Shown here: one piece after another, positions 8,729-16,511 of the stretch
Numbering within the stretch: position 1 is the stretch's first letter
How the letters are laid out: every line of letters starts with the position of its first letter
Assembly: GCA_016196035.1 (NCBI GenBank)
Contig: JACPYM010000081.1
Coordinates: 1-47,794, forward strand
Source of the DNA: Acidobacteriota bacterium
GTDB lineage: Bacteria; Acidobacteriota; Blastocatellia; RBC074
Direction of reading: 5' to 3'
DNA length: 47,794 nt
Notes under the pieces: model-generated
The model's input: the letters and a program-made list of their open reading frames with translations, nothing else
Database searches by the model: none
Told to the model about the DNA's origin: nothing
Made by a program: the position numbers and the translations under genes

Positions 8729-11683
8729 TCAATCCCGCTTCCCCTGTAAATTTGCCCACTCGCCCGATTGAATAAAGCTCGCCCAGTAGTACGGATGCTC
8801 GCGGTCTGGGCGCTTGAGCAGCCGCAGTTGCACTTCGCGCAAGGCGGCGCTGCGTCCCCCGCCTTTTTGCAGCGCCTGGTAATACTCGATCATCAGGTCG
8901 CGCGTGCCTTTATCCGAGACCGGCCACAAGCTCATCACCTGCGTCTCAGAGCCTGCCAGCACCAGCGCGCGCCGCAACCCATAAACGCCCTCGCCCGTTT
9001 TCACCTCGCCGACGCCGGTGTCGCAAGCCGACAGCACGACCAGCTTCGTTCCCCACAAATTCAGCCCGGCAGCCTCTTGCGCCGTTAAAATGCCGTCGTC
9101 GTCATCGTTGCCCTTGTGCAAGTTCGCCCCTGCCAACGCCAGCCCCGACCGCAGCAACGGATTTTCAATGCGCCCGGCCATTGGTTCCGCGCCGCCCAAT
9201 TGCATCAACTTCAGCCCCCGTCCTTCATTGGCTGGTGGTGATTGATTTTCGAGAAAGAAGCCGTGCGTGGCGATGTGCAAAATGCGCGGGTGGTTCAGGC
9301 GTTTGAGCGCGGCTTCGGTCGCCTGCGCCTGCACCAGCACTGTCGCATCGCCCACGATAGCCTTGAGCGCCTGTGCTTCCTCCGCCGTGCCGGGCAGCGG
9401 CGGGAAGTAGTAACCCGCCAGCACCGCCCCTTCGCCCGTGGCGGCCTTCGTGCCGGGGCGATACGTCAATTTCAAGAGGCGTTCCTGCGCCTTGCCGTCT
9501 TTAGCCTCTTCGCCGAAGTCGGGGTTGGCGACGACCATTGCCGCTTGCCCGTTTTCCTGTTTGCTCTCCTGGTTGACCTGCAACCGCAGCAAGTCGCGCC
9601 CGCTGGTCAGGTAGCTGAACTCGTAGCTTTCCACCAGATAGCGATTCGCCTCATCCACCAGCGCGGCGAAGGGCACGAGGTTGAGCGCGCCATCGGGCGA
9701 GAGCAGCACGCGCCGCGTTTTGCCGAGCAGCGGACGCAGCGGCTGCATCACCAACCGGTCAACTTCGCGCGCCAACGGCTTCACGTCTTGACGAGTCTTA
9801 TCACGCAAAGCCTGCCGCAGCTTTGCGACCGCTTCATCAATCACGCCCACTTCGCCCAAATCCACCCACGACGGCTCGCCCTGATTGCCGAGCGCGTAAG
9901 CCACATAGCGGCGTGCTCCGGCCTTGAGTGTTTTGGCATCAAGCGGAAGAAAGGAGGCAAATTCAATCAACATTGCACTCAGGGGAATGGCCTTCTGCAC
10001 AGCCGCAAATGTGATGGGTTGAAGCTGTGTGCCAAACTCAGCGTTGCGGGCGCTGATCTCTATTTCGAGTTTTTCAACGCGTTCGCGGAGTTGACCAAGA
10101 TCGGCTTTGTATTGCGCCACATCCTTATCGCCTAGCCCGCCGAGCGTAGTCTGCGAAAGTCGCGTGAGGGCTTCAGTATATTGATCGAGCAGCGCACGAT
10201 CCTGCGGCGTGGCGCGGTTACGCAGTTGTGCGAGCGTGTCGCTCATCGCATCAAGTGCGCGCCCTTTGCGCGAGAAGAGCACAGCCATTGCCATCCGGCT
10301 TGCGGCTGCATCTTTTGGTGCGGATGCTGTGTGGAGCGACAGAGTGAAATCAAGCTCGTTTGCCGATTGATTGAGATAAAGCAGCTTTTGGCGTTCGGAG
10401 CCGGTGGTGAGATTGCGCGTCAGGTCGCGTTCTATTATTTCGTGAACGCGCATGATGTAGGAGACTGCTTTCGCGTAGATGCCTTTGCTTCTGTACAACA
10501 CTGCTAGATCGCTCAACTCAGCAAGCGGGTCCCCATTAAGTTTCTCGCTGATCGCCAGCGCTCGCTGAAGCAATTGCTCGGCCTTCGCGTAGTCGCCTTT
10601 GCTTCGGTATAACTCTCCAAGATTGCCCAGTGTAGTGGTGACAGCAGGATGGTCAACGCCGAACGTTTTTTCATATATTGCCAGCGCACGCTGATAGAGC
10701 GACTCAACCTTCGTGTAGTCGTCTCTGCTGTCGTATAACGCTGCCAAATTGTTCAGCGACTCGGCGACAGCGGGATGCTCAACGCCAAGTGCCTCCTCCC
10801 TAATTACGAGTGCCTGCTGAAGCAGCGGCTCGGCCTTCGCGTAGTCCCCTTTGCTCCTATACAACCCCGCCAGATTGTTCAGCGACTCCGCGACGTAGGG
10901 ATGTTTTGCGCCGAGCGCCTTTTTATAAATCGCCAGTGCCCGCTGATGGAGCGGCTCAGCCTTCGAGTAATCACCTTTTGTCTCGTACAACACCGCCAGA
11001 TTGTTCAGAGCCTTGGCGACCTCGGGGTTCTCCGCACCAAACCATTTCTCAAATATCGGCAGCGCTCGTTGATAAAGTGGTTCGGCCTTCGTGTAGTCGC
11101 CTTTTCTATAGTACAACGTCGCCAAATTATTCAGCGGTGCAGCGACAGCGAGATTCATTGCGCCTAGCGCCTTCTCCGTAATAGCTAGTACCCGTTGATA
11201 GAACGGCTCGGCTTTCGCATAGTAACCGTTGCTCTCGTAAAACTCCGCCAAGTTGTTTAGTGAAGCAGCGACAGCGGGATGCTCTGGGCCGAGCGCCTTT
11301 TCGCGGATCGCCAGCGCGCGTTGGTAGCTCTGCTCAGCTTTAGTATTGTCGTGTGTGCTGGCGTAGAGCATGGCGAGGTTGTTAAGCGCGCTGGCGACGT
11401 AAGGATGCTCTGCACCGAACGCCTTCTCAAAAATCGCCAACGCACGTTTAGCCAGAGGAAGCGCTTGATCGTATTTGCCCGCCTGGTCCAATCTGTCAAT
11501 CTCTTCCGTCAATCTAGTAGTTTCCTGCAAAGCGCGCTCCGCTTCCTTTTCCTTTGATTGCGCGAAGACGTTGCCGCCGGAGTGGATGAGCGCGAGCAGC
11601 AGCGTGGCGAAGACGCCGCAGCGCAGGGCGAGTTTCAGGCTGGCGCGGGACGGCAACCAGGGCGATAGGTTTGTCAAAGTCAT
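8729..11683 (-). CDS. Secreted TPR-CHAT protein, putative caspase-like peptidase
   Basis: The protein has 984 residues from ATG 11683; ATG 11686 is equally possible, with AGGAGG immediately upstream. There is an N-terminal signal peptide (hydrophobic VFATLLLALIHSGG, AQS cut site). At least eight 42-residue kinesin-light-chain-type TPRs follow, each with the pattern HP.VA.SLNNLA.LY...GDY.KAEPL.QRAL. The C-terminal CHAT domain has its His at about 807 (LHIATHGFF) and Cys at about 887 (LSACDTG), the expected caspase-like dyad. CHAT peptidases cut partner proteins after TPR-mediated recognition; no partner is evident here. The signal peptide implies an extracytoplasmic location, unlike defence-type TPR-CHAT proteins. 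A 170-bp gap upstream shows nothing recognisable. Confidence 0.92.
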   Translation of the reverse strand: MTLTNLSPWLPSRASLKLALRCGVFATLLLALIHSGGNVFAQSKEKEAERALQETTRLTEEIDRLDQAGKYDQALPLAKRALAIFEKAFGAEHPYVASALNNLAMLYASTHDNTKAEQSYQRALAIREKALGPEHPAVAASLNNLAEFYESNGYYAKAEPFYQRVLAITEKALGAMNLAVAAPLNNLATLYYRKGDYTKAEPLYQRALPIFEKWFGAENPEVAKALNNLAVLYETKGDYSKAEPLHQRALAIYKKALGAKHPYVAESLNNLAGLYRSKGDYAKAEPLLQQALVIREEALGVEHPAVAESLNNLAALYDSRDDYTKVESLYQRALAIYEKTFGVDHPAVTTTLGNLGELYRSKGDYAKAEQLLQRALAISEKLNGDPLAELSDLAVLYRSKGIYAKAVSYIMRVHEIIERDLTRNLTTGSERQKLLYLNQSANELDFTLSLHTASAPKDAAASRMAMAVLFSRKGRALDAMSDTLAQLRNRATPQDRALLDQYTEALTRLSQTTLGGLGDKDVAQYKADLGQLRERVEKLEIEISARNAEFGTQLQPITFAAVQKAIPLSAMLIEFASFLPLDAKTLKAGARRYVAYALGNQGEPSWVDLGEVGVIDEAVAKLRQALRDKTRQDVKPLAREVDRLVMQPLRPLLGKTRRVLLSPDGALNLVPFAALVDEANRYLVESYEFSYLTSGRDLLRLQVNQESKQENGQAAMVVANPDFGEEAKDGKAQERLLKLTYRPGTKAATGEGAVLAGYYFPPLPGTAEEAQALKAIVGDATVLVQAQATEAALKRLNHPRILHIATHGFFLENQSPPANEGRGLKLMQLGGAEPMAGRIENPLLRSGLALAGANLHKGNDDDDGILTAQEAAGLNLWGTKLVVLSACDTGVGEVKTGEGVYGLRRALVLAGSETQVMSLWPVSDKGTRDLMIEYYQALQKGGGRSAALREVQLRLLKRPDREHPYYWASFIQSGEWANLQGKRD

Positions 11684-11872
11684 CATTCCTCCTATTGGCA
11701 AACAGCAAGCTGTGATTGTTGAGACGGCGCAAAGGGTGACATCCCCAAGCTCTTACTGCGCACAGACTCCTTGCAGCCGAATTCCCACCGCCCAGCCGTT
11801 TACCTACGCTTCAGCGCCGCCTCACGTCGAAAGGGCTTCCGCTGCTCAAGCGACGGCGGCGGCAAGGGCTGC

Positions 11873-12450
11873 TCAACCGCCTGCTGATTTGAAGCAGATT
11901 TGACTGAGTGCCCCGACCGTCCTGCGCAATCCCTGCTTGGACAAAGTTGCCAGATACTGGGCCGGAGTCTTGGGCGGATTCTGCAACGCCTGTTGATGCG
12001 TCTCGACCGTTGCGCGAACGACCAGCGGGTTGAGGGCGATCAGGCGCAAGACAAACTCATCCGGGTGTTGCGCTTCAATTCCGCAAGGTTGCAGCACACG
12101 CGCCGGAAAGTCCCGCAGGTTGTAAGTGACGATCACCTGCGCCTGTGCCGCGAGGGCGGCGGCCAACACATGGCGATCATCCGGGTCAGGCAGCGTCAGG
12201 CGCTCAATCCGCTCTTCGTAACCAGTCACCAGACAATCGCGCACGGCGGCATTCATCAATTGCCGTGTCCGCTCCAATTGGGCGGCGGAAAGGTCGGGGC
12301 GATTTGCCAGCACGTTGCGGATCCATTCATCGTGAATGGCGTCCGTCCACCGCGCCCGAAACAAGCCCGTGCGCGCCGGGCGGACAAGCAGGTCACGCAA
12401 GGGCGGGGATAAAGCAGACAGGCATCATAAATGGCGCTCAGTTCGGGCAC
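11873..12450 (-). pseudogene. Frameshifted PIN-domain toxin gene
   Basis: The reading frame from GTG 12450 gives the PIN N-terminus (VPELSAIYDACLLYP with the first Asp), then leaves frame at CCCC (12405-12408). The other frame resumes exactly with LRDLLVRPARTGLFRARWTDAIHDEW and continues through DPDDRHVLAAA and VTYNLRDFP to a stop at 11873. A single missing base reconciles the two parts. The TTG at 12400 that could open the second frame is simply the Leu of PLRDLL, so it is not a real start. The GTG lies 2 bases after the antitoxin stop. It is either a decayed toxin or an assembly error in a C run. Confidence 0.8.
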
Positions 12451-12452
12451 GA

Positions 12453-12796
12453 CTACTCATACCCTATGTTCAACTCCTGCGCCTGCGCCGTCAGTTCATT
12501 CAGAATGGCGGCGGCTTCTTCATCGCTGCGTTTTTATAGGCGAGCAAGTCAGCGAGTTTGATAACCGGTTGGCCGATTACAACGGTGCCCGGCAACTCAG
12601 CGCCAGCGAGCAGGCTTTCGACAAAGCTGACCGAGACGTTTAGCACTTCCGCCGCTTGTGTCAGCGAGAGTTCCGGTTCAGCGGGAAACGCGCCAGGCGC
12701 GCTACGGTCATTGAGCAGTTGTTTCAGCAATTGCCGTTCGGAAAGGGGCAGTTGCGTAACTTGCTGCAAAATACTTTCGAGGGAAACTCCAATCAT
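12453..12796 (-). pseudogene. Frameshifted helix-turn-helix (excisionase-type) antitoxin of the downstream PIN toxin
   Basis: From ATG 12796 the protein reads MIGVSLESILQQVTQLPLSERQLLKQLL and then an excisionase-like DNA-binding segment (LSLTQAAEVLNVSVSFVESLLAG...VVIGQPVIKLADLLAYK). At the A5 run 12531-12535 the frame is lost and ends early in AAMKKPPPF. Restoring one A gives RSDEEAAAILNELTAQAQEL, the usual tail of this antitoxin type, ending at TAG 12453-12455, directly before the toxin GTG. Such antitoxins bind their own promoter and neutralise the PIN RNase. Both members of this pair carry one-base losses in homopolymers. Confidence 0.78.
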
Positions 12797-12855
12797 GGTT
12801 TTTGACCTCCCAAAGATTCTTCCTCAGTCAACGAATTCAAGGGGTCTTGCTTACC

Positions 12856-12955
12856 TCACCGGCGCGCCGCAGCCCCCAGCAACACCTGCCCAGGCCGCGC
12901 CTGCGGTCAGCTTGCCGTCATCCAGCACGACCAAGTCATTGCCGATTTCGCACAA
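12856..12955 (-). pseudogene. Remnant of a second amidohydrolase gene (3-prime end only)
   Basis: On the minus strand this stretch reads NDLVVLDDGKLTAG and, after a one-base frame change, RPGQVLLGAAARR and a stop. It matches the last residues of the intact amidohydrolase gene at 13772-15367 (NGAVVLDGGKMTEA, RPGQVLLGAAARR, stop). The DNA matches over about 90 bp with scattered substitutions. The PIN/antitoxin pair 12960-13744 lies exactly between the remnant and the intact gene. This points to a tandem duplication that was later largely replaced or deleted. Confidence 0.75.
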
Positions 12956-12959
12956 AGCA

Positions 12960-13298
12960 CTAACCGGTGTGTTTCGCTTTGCGTGCCTCAATCAATGCGC
13001 GCATTTTTGCAGCCGTCTCGACGCTAAGTTCCGGTTCAGGGGCGACGCGCTCGCGTTCGGCCAGCACGCGATCTATTTCATCATCGGAAGCGGTTCCCAG
13101 ACGATCAAGCAAGGCGAGGAAATCGGCGCGTTGTTGCAAGCGTTCCGTGTCTGAAGTCGCGCGTACACGATAATTCGACATGGCATACGCAAACATGGCA
13201 TTCAACAGGTACTGGCTCAGGGAAAGCCCTTCGGTTTGCGCCAGCCCTTGCAATTGCCGGTAAAGCGTATCAGGCAAGGTCAACGTCACGGTATTCAT
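12960..13298 (-). CDS. Probable ribbon-helix-helix-type antitoxin paired with an upstream PIN toxin
   Basis: The protein has 112 residues from ATG 13298 (MNTVTLTLPDTLYRQLQGLAQTEGLSLSQYLLNAMFAY). The start is chosen because the beta strand then helix-helix pattern of a MetJ/Arc-type DNA-binding domain begins there; a GAGAG ribosome site lies upstream and 54 further in-frame residues are unrelated. The C-terminal half is charged and helical (DEIDRVLAERERVAPEPEL), probably the toxin-binding part. It follows the PIN toxin by 32 bases, so the order is toxin first, the reverse of classical vapBC. Confidence 0.7.
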   Translation of the reverse strand: MNTVTLTLPDTLYRQLQGLAQTEGLSLSQYLLNAMFAYAMSNYRVRATSDTERLQQRADFLALLDRLGTASDDEIDRVLAERERVAPEPELSVETAAKMRALIEARKAKHTG

Positions 13299-13330
13299 GG
13301 CAATTCTCTCCGCAGGTAAAAACGTTGCGA

Positions 13331-13744
13331 TTAGTTCGGGTCGGTCAGCGCCATAACAAATTCCACGGGCGACATTACGCGCAAGCCCAGCGTCTTCTGC
13401 GCTTGCGCTAAATCTCGTATGTTTGCAGTCACAACAGTCGCGTCCGCGTTCATCGCGCAATCAATCAGATGATCGTCGCCCGGATCAGGCGAACTCGGAC
13501 GCCACGAGAAATAGATTGTCACAAACTCGGCTTGTCCCAACAAGCTGCGCAAAACAGGTTGTATTTGTGTCCAGCGTCGGGCCGAAAGTTTACGCCCCAG
13601 CACGTCTTCGTATTCATAAGCGAGCGCATTGGTGACGCAGGCTTCGATCAGTCCCGCGCGCCAAGCGTCTACGATCAAGCCGCAAACGCTGCCCTGTTTC
13701 GTCAAGCCTTCAAAAATCACATTGGTGTCTATCACTGCCCGCAT
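13331..13744 (-). CDS. PIN-domain RNase toxin (TIGR00305/PIN_3-like)
   Basis: The protein has 137 residues. The PIN acidic residues are complete: D6 (AVIDTNVI), E44/E46 (YEYEDVL), D90-D91 and D95 (PGDDHLIDCA), and VTANIRDL near 105-112. PIN toxins cleave RNA with Mg2+. The gene lies between the intact amidohydrolase and the antitoxin, and its stop is 32 bases before the antitoxin ATG. Its start is 27 bases after the amidohydrolase stop, so it probably depends on read-through or an unseen internal promoter. Confidence 0.82.
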   Translation of the reverse strand: MRAVIDTNVIFEGLTKQGSVCGLIVDAWRAGLIEACVTNALAYEYEDVLGRKLSARRWTQIQPVLRSLLGQAEFVTIYFSWRPSSPDPGDDHLIDCAMNADATVVTANIRDLAQAQKTLGLRVMSPVEFVMALTDPN

Positions 13745-13771
13745 GGGTTTCCCAACAGAATGTTTTCAGTT

Positions 13772-15367
13772 TCACCGCCGCGCCGCCGCCCCCAACAACA
13801 CCTGCCCGGGCCGCGCTTCCGTCATTTTACCGCCATCCAGCACAACCGCGCCGTTGACGATCACGTAGCTGAAGCCTTCGGCATACTGATGCGGCTCGGC
13901 AAAGGTCGCCTTGTCACGCACACGTTCCGCATCGAACACGACCACGTCCGCCTTCATACCAGGACGCAACAAGCCGCGATCAGTGAAGCCCATACGCCCG
14001 GCAGGCAGCGAACTCATTTTGCGCACGGCATCTTCCAGCGTCAGCACACGCTTTTCGCGCACATATACATTCAGCACGCGGGCGAAGGTGCCGTAGCTGC
14101 GCGGATGGGGCACGCCGCGTTTGGGAATCTCGACGCCGCCGTCCGAAGCGATCATTGTCAGCGGGTCTTTGAGGATGCGCACGAGGTCGTCTTCGTTGAT
14201 GGCGTGAAAGATAGCCGACGCGCCGCCACGGGCGACAAGTTCGAGCGTCGTTTCCGCCGCGTCTTCAAACGACGTGGAACGCCCACGCGCTTTGGTGATC
14301 TCCGCCAGATTCTTGCCCTCTAAACTTTGATCCCAAGTGCAGCGCGCGATGTATACGTTTTTGGGATCGCCGCCGCCGCGATCAAACTTGATGTTCTCGA
14401 TGATGGCGGCTTTGATCTTGGCGCGCGTGGCCGGGTCTTCCAGGCGTTTGACCAGTTCGCGCAGGCCGCCTTCCTGCGCCCATTGCGGCAGCAGCGCGAC
14501 GAGGCCGGTGCTCGACGCGGTATATGGGTATTGGTCAATCGTTACGTCTACGCCACGCGCGCGGGCTTCGGCAACGAGGTGCAAGGTGTCAACGCTGCGG
14601 CCCCAGTTGTCTTTGCCAATGATCTTGTGATGCGTGACCTGCGTTGGCAGTCCGCCTTGTTCGCCAATGGCGATGGTCTCGGCAACGCTTTTGAGCACGC
14701 CCGCCGCTTCGTCGCGCATGTGCGAGGTGTGAATGCCGCCCATGCGGCCCGCGACTTTGGCGAGTTCGATGACCTCTTCGGTCGGCGTGTAATTGCCGGG
14801 CACGTAAAACAAGCCAGTGCTCAACCCCAGCGCGCCTTGTTCCATCGCCTCTTTGACCAGGGCTTTCATCTTTTCGATTTCGTCCGGCGTGGCGGGGCGA
14901 TTGACCAGGCCGATGACCTTTTCACGGATGGAGCCTTGGCCGACCAGCGCGCCCATGTTGATCGCGATGCGCGCTTGCACAAGTTGGTCAAAGAAGGGTT
15001 TGAGCGGCAGCGGCGAACTGCCATCCGGCCCTTCAATCGCGGTGGTCACGCCCTGGCGGATGTAGTTTTCGGCCTTCGTCTCTTCAAAAATCTGCCGCCG
15101 CGCGTGCGAGTGCGTGTCAATGAAACCGGGCGCGATGATTTGGCCATTGGCTTCGATCACGCGGCGCGCGGTGGCACCCTCGAGCTTGCCGACGGCGGCG
15201 ATGGTGTCGCCGCGCAAGGCTACGTCGCCGCGAAACCAACTGTTGCCCGCGCCGTCTACGATGCGTCCGTTGCGGATGAGCAGGTCGTAAGGCTGCGTTT
15301 GCGCCGTGTGCAAGGCGGGCGCGAGCAAGAAAAGAAAGCTCAGCAAGAGAGAAAGCGTTATTTTCAT
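13772..15367 (-). CDS. Secreted D-aminoacylase / N-acyl-D-amino-acid deacylase family amidohydrolase
   Basis: The protein has 531 residues from ATG 15367, where a signal peptide begins (MKITLSLLLSFLFLLAPALHT). Upstream in-frame codons would come from the palindrome and are rejected. The amidohydrolase fold starts at YDLLIRNGRIVDGAG. Metal ligands seen are FIDTHSH (H86, H88), later QVTHHK and MIASDGG. Family members remove acyl groups from N-acyl-D-amino acids or act on related amides. The export signal suggests it releases amino acids outside the cytoplasm. A copy of its last ~30 codons is found at 12856-12955. The substrate is not provable from sequence. Confidence 0.85.
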   Translation of the reverse strand: MKITLSLLLSFLFLLAPALHTAQTQPYDLLIRNGRIVDGAGNSWFRGDVALRGDTIAAVGKLEGATARRVIEANGQIIAPGFIDTHSHARRQIFEETKAENYIRQGVTTAIEGPDGSSPLPLKPFFDQLVQARIAINMGALVGQGSIREKVIGLVNRPATPDEIEKMKALVKEAMEQGALGLSTGLFYVPGNYTPTEEVIELAKVAGRMGGIHTSHMRDEAAGVLKSVAETIAIGEQGGLPTQVTHHKIIGKDNWGRSVDTLHLVAEARARGVDVTIDQYPYTASSTGLVALLPQWAQEGGLRELVKRLEDPATRAKIKAAIIENIKFDRGGGDPKNVYIARCTWDQSLEGKNLAEITKARGRSTSFEDAAETTLELVARGGASAIFHAINEDDLVRILKDPLTMIASDGGVEIPKRGVPHPRSYGTFARVLNVYVREKRVLTLEDAVRKMSSLPAGRMGFTDRGLLRPGMKADVVVFDAERVRDKATFAEPHQYAEGFSYVIVNGAVVLDGGKMTEARPGQVLLGAAARR

Positions 15368-15396
15368 TGGTGTTCTCGGTCGGGAAAGGCACGCCT

Positions 15397-15535
15397 CTGG
15401 GAACGCAGACATCCCTGCCTGCTGTGAAAAAAGCGGCGCAGCCTTCCTTACTCCATCAGTCAAACCGCGAGAGACAAGGAAAGAGGAGCGCCTCGCGGCT
15501 TCTATTACAGCAGGCAAGGATGCCTGCGTTCCCAG
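15397..15535. repeat. Inverted repeat with 29-bp arms (family J) upstream of the amidohydrolase
   Basis: Arms at 15397-15425 and 15507-15535 match at 27 of 29 positions (CTGGGAACGCAG...GCCTGCTGT). The 81-bp centre contains no gene. The element fills the whole gap between the nitrilase stop (15539) and the amidohydrolase start. It could form a hairpin in the transcript between the two genes. Confidence 0.85.
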
Positions 15536-15538
15536 GCT

Positions 15539-16408
15539 TTATCCCTGCACTAGCGTCCCATACGTATCAGGGCGCCGGTCGCGGAAGAACTGCCACGTAT
15601 TGCGCACTTCGCGGATCATATCCAGATTCAAATCGGCCACGACTACGGCGTCTTCGTCACGCGGCCCTTGCGCAACGATTTGGCCGCGCGGATCGCAGAA
15701 ATAACTCTGACCGTAAAACTCGCCGATGTTCCAGGGCGCTTCAACACCCACGCGATTGATCGCGCCGATAAAATAACCATTCGCTGCCGCGTGTGCAGGC
15801 TGTTCCAGCTTCCACAGATATTCGCTCAAGCCCGCGACTGTCGCCGACGGATTGAAGACGATTTCAGCGCCGTTCAAACCGAGAGAGCGCGCGCCTTCGG
15901 GAAAATGCCGGTCGTAGCAGATATACACACCGATACGCGCATACGCCGTGTCAAAGCACGGGTAGCCCAGATTGCCGGGCTTGAAATAGAACTTCTCCCA
16001 AAAGCCGGGCGCGACGTGCGGGATGTGGTTCTTGCGGTACTTGCCCAGGTATTTGCCGTCGGCGTCAATCACGGCGGCGGTGTTGTAATACACTCCCGCC
16101 TGCTCTTCTTCGTAAATCGGCACGACCAGCACAATGCCGTGGTCGCGCGCGACTTCCTGCATCAGCTTGACTGTGGGGCCGTCGGGAATTTTCTCGACCG
16201 CGTCGTACCAGCGCGTCTGCTGTTCGGCGCAAAAGTACGGCGTAGTGAAAACTTCCTGCATGCAGACGATCTTGGCGCCCGCGCGGGCGGCGGCTTCGAT
16301 CAGGTTCAGGTGGCGCTCGATGTTGATCTTTTTGATCTCGTCAATCGGCAGATCGGTCGGCGCGGCGTTCTTTGCTTGTATCAAACCACATTTCACAATG
16401 CGTGCCAT
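15539..16408 (-). CDS. Carbon-nitrogen hydrolase, beta-ureidopropionase-like (nitrilase superfamily)
   Basis: The protein has 289 residues. The nitrilase triad is complete: E52 (CMQEVFTTPYF), K126 (YRKNHIP) and C164 (GVYICYDRHFPEGAR). Beta-ureidopropionase hydrolyses N-carbamoyl-beta-alanine or N-carbamoyl-beta-aminoisobutyrate to the beta-amino acid, CO2 and ammonia. That is the next step after dihydropyrimidinase, encoded in the same cluster. N-carbamoyl-D-amino acid hydrolase is in the same superfamily and would fit hydantoin use instead. The permease gene upstream ends 54 bases before this start, inside the family C palindrome. Confidence 0.88.
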   Translation of the reverse strand: MARIVKCGLIQAKNAAPTDLPIDEIKKINIERHLNLIEAAARAGAKIVCMQEVFTTPYFCAEQQTRWYDAVEKIPDGPTVKLMQEVARDHGIVLVVPIYEEEQAGVYYNTAAVIDADGKYLGKYRKNHIPHVAPGFWEKFYFKPGNLGYPCFDTAYARIGVYICYDRHFPEGARSLGLNGAEIVFNPSATVAGLSEYLWKLEQPAHAAANGYFIGAINRVGVEAPWNIGEFYGQSYFCDPRGQIVAQGPRDEDAVVVADLNLDMIREVRNTWQFFRDRRPDTYGTLVQG

Positions 16409-16421
16409 AATTGCTCCTCAT

Positions 16422-16511
16422 CGGTACCGCGCGCGTCAGCAAGCGGCACCTTCAAATTTGCTCAATTGGTTGAAGTTGACGACGCACCGCTTGCTGACGC
16501 GCGCGGTACCG
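16422..16511. repeat. Palindrome with perfect 25-bp arms (family C, copy 1) that ends the permease gene
   Basis: Arms at 16422-16446 and 16487-16511 are perfect (core GGTACCGCGCGCGTCAGC and complement), with a 40-bp centre. The right arm is inside the permease gene and encodes TVPRASASG; the permease stop codon lies in the centre (16462-16464). A second copy lies at 27363-27434. Confidence 0.93.

Noticed and set aside
11873-12400. PIN gene starting at TTG 12400
   Set aside because: The TTG encodes the Leu of the conserved PLRDLL segment; the true N-terminus with the first Asp is in another frame upstream.
15368-15517. 50-residue N-terminal extension of the amidohydrolase
   Set aside because: It is a translation of palindrome J; the ATG at 15367 starts a normal signal peptide.
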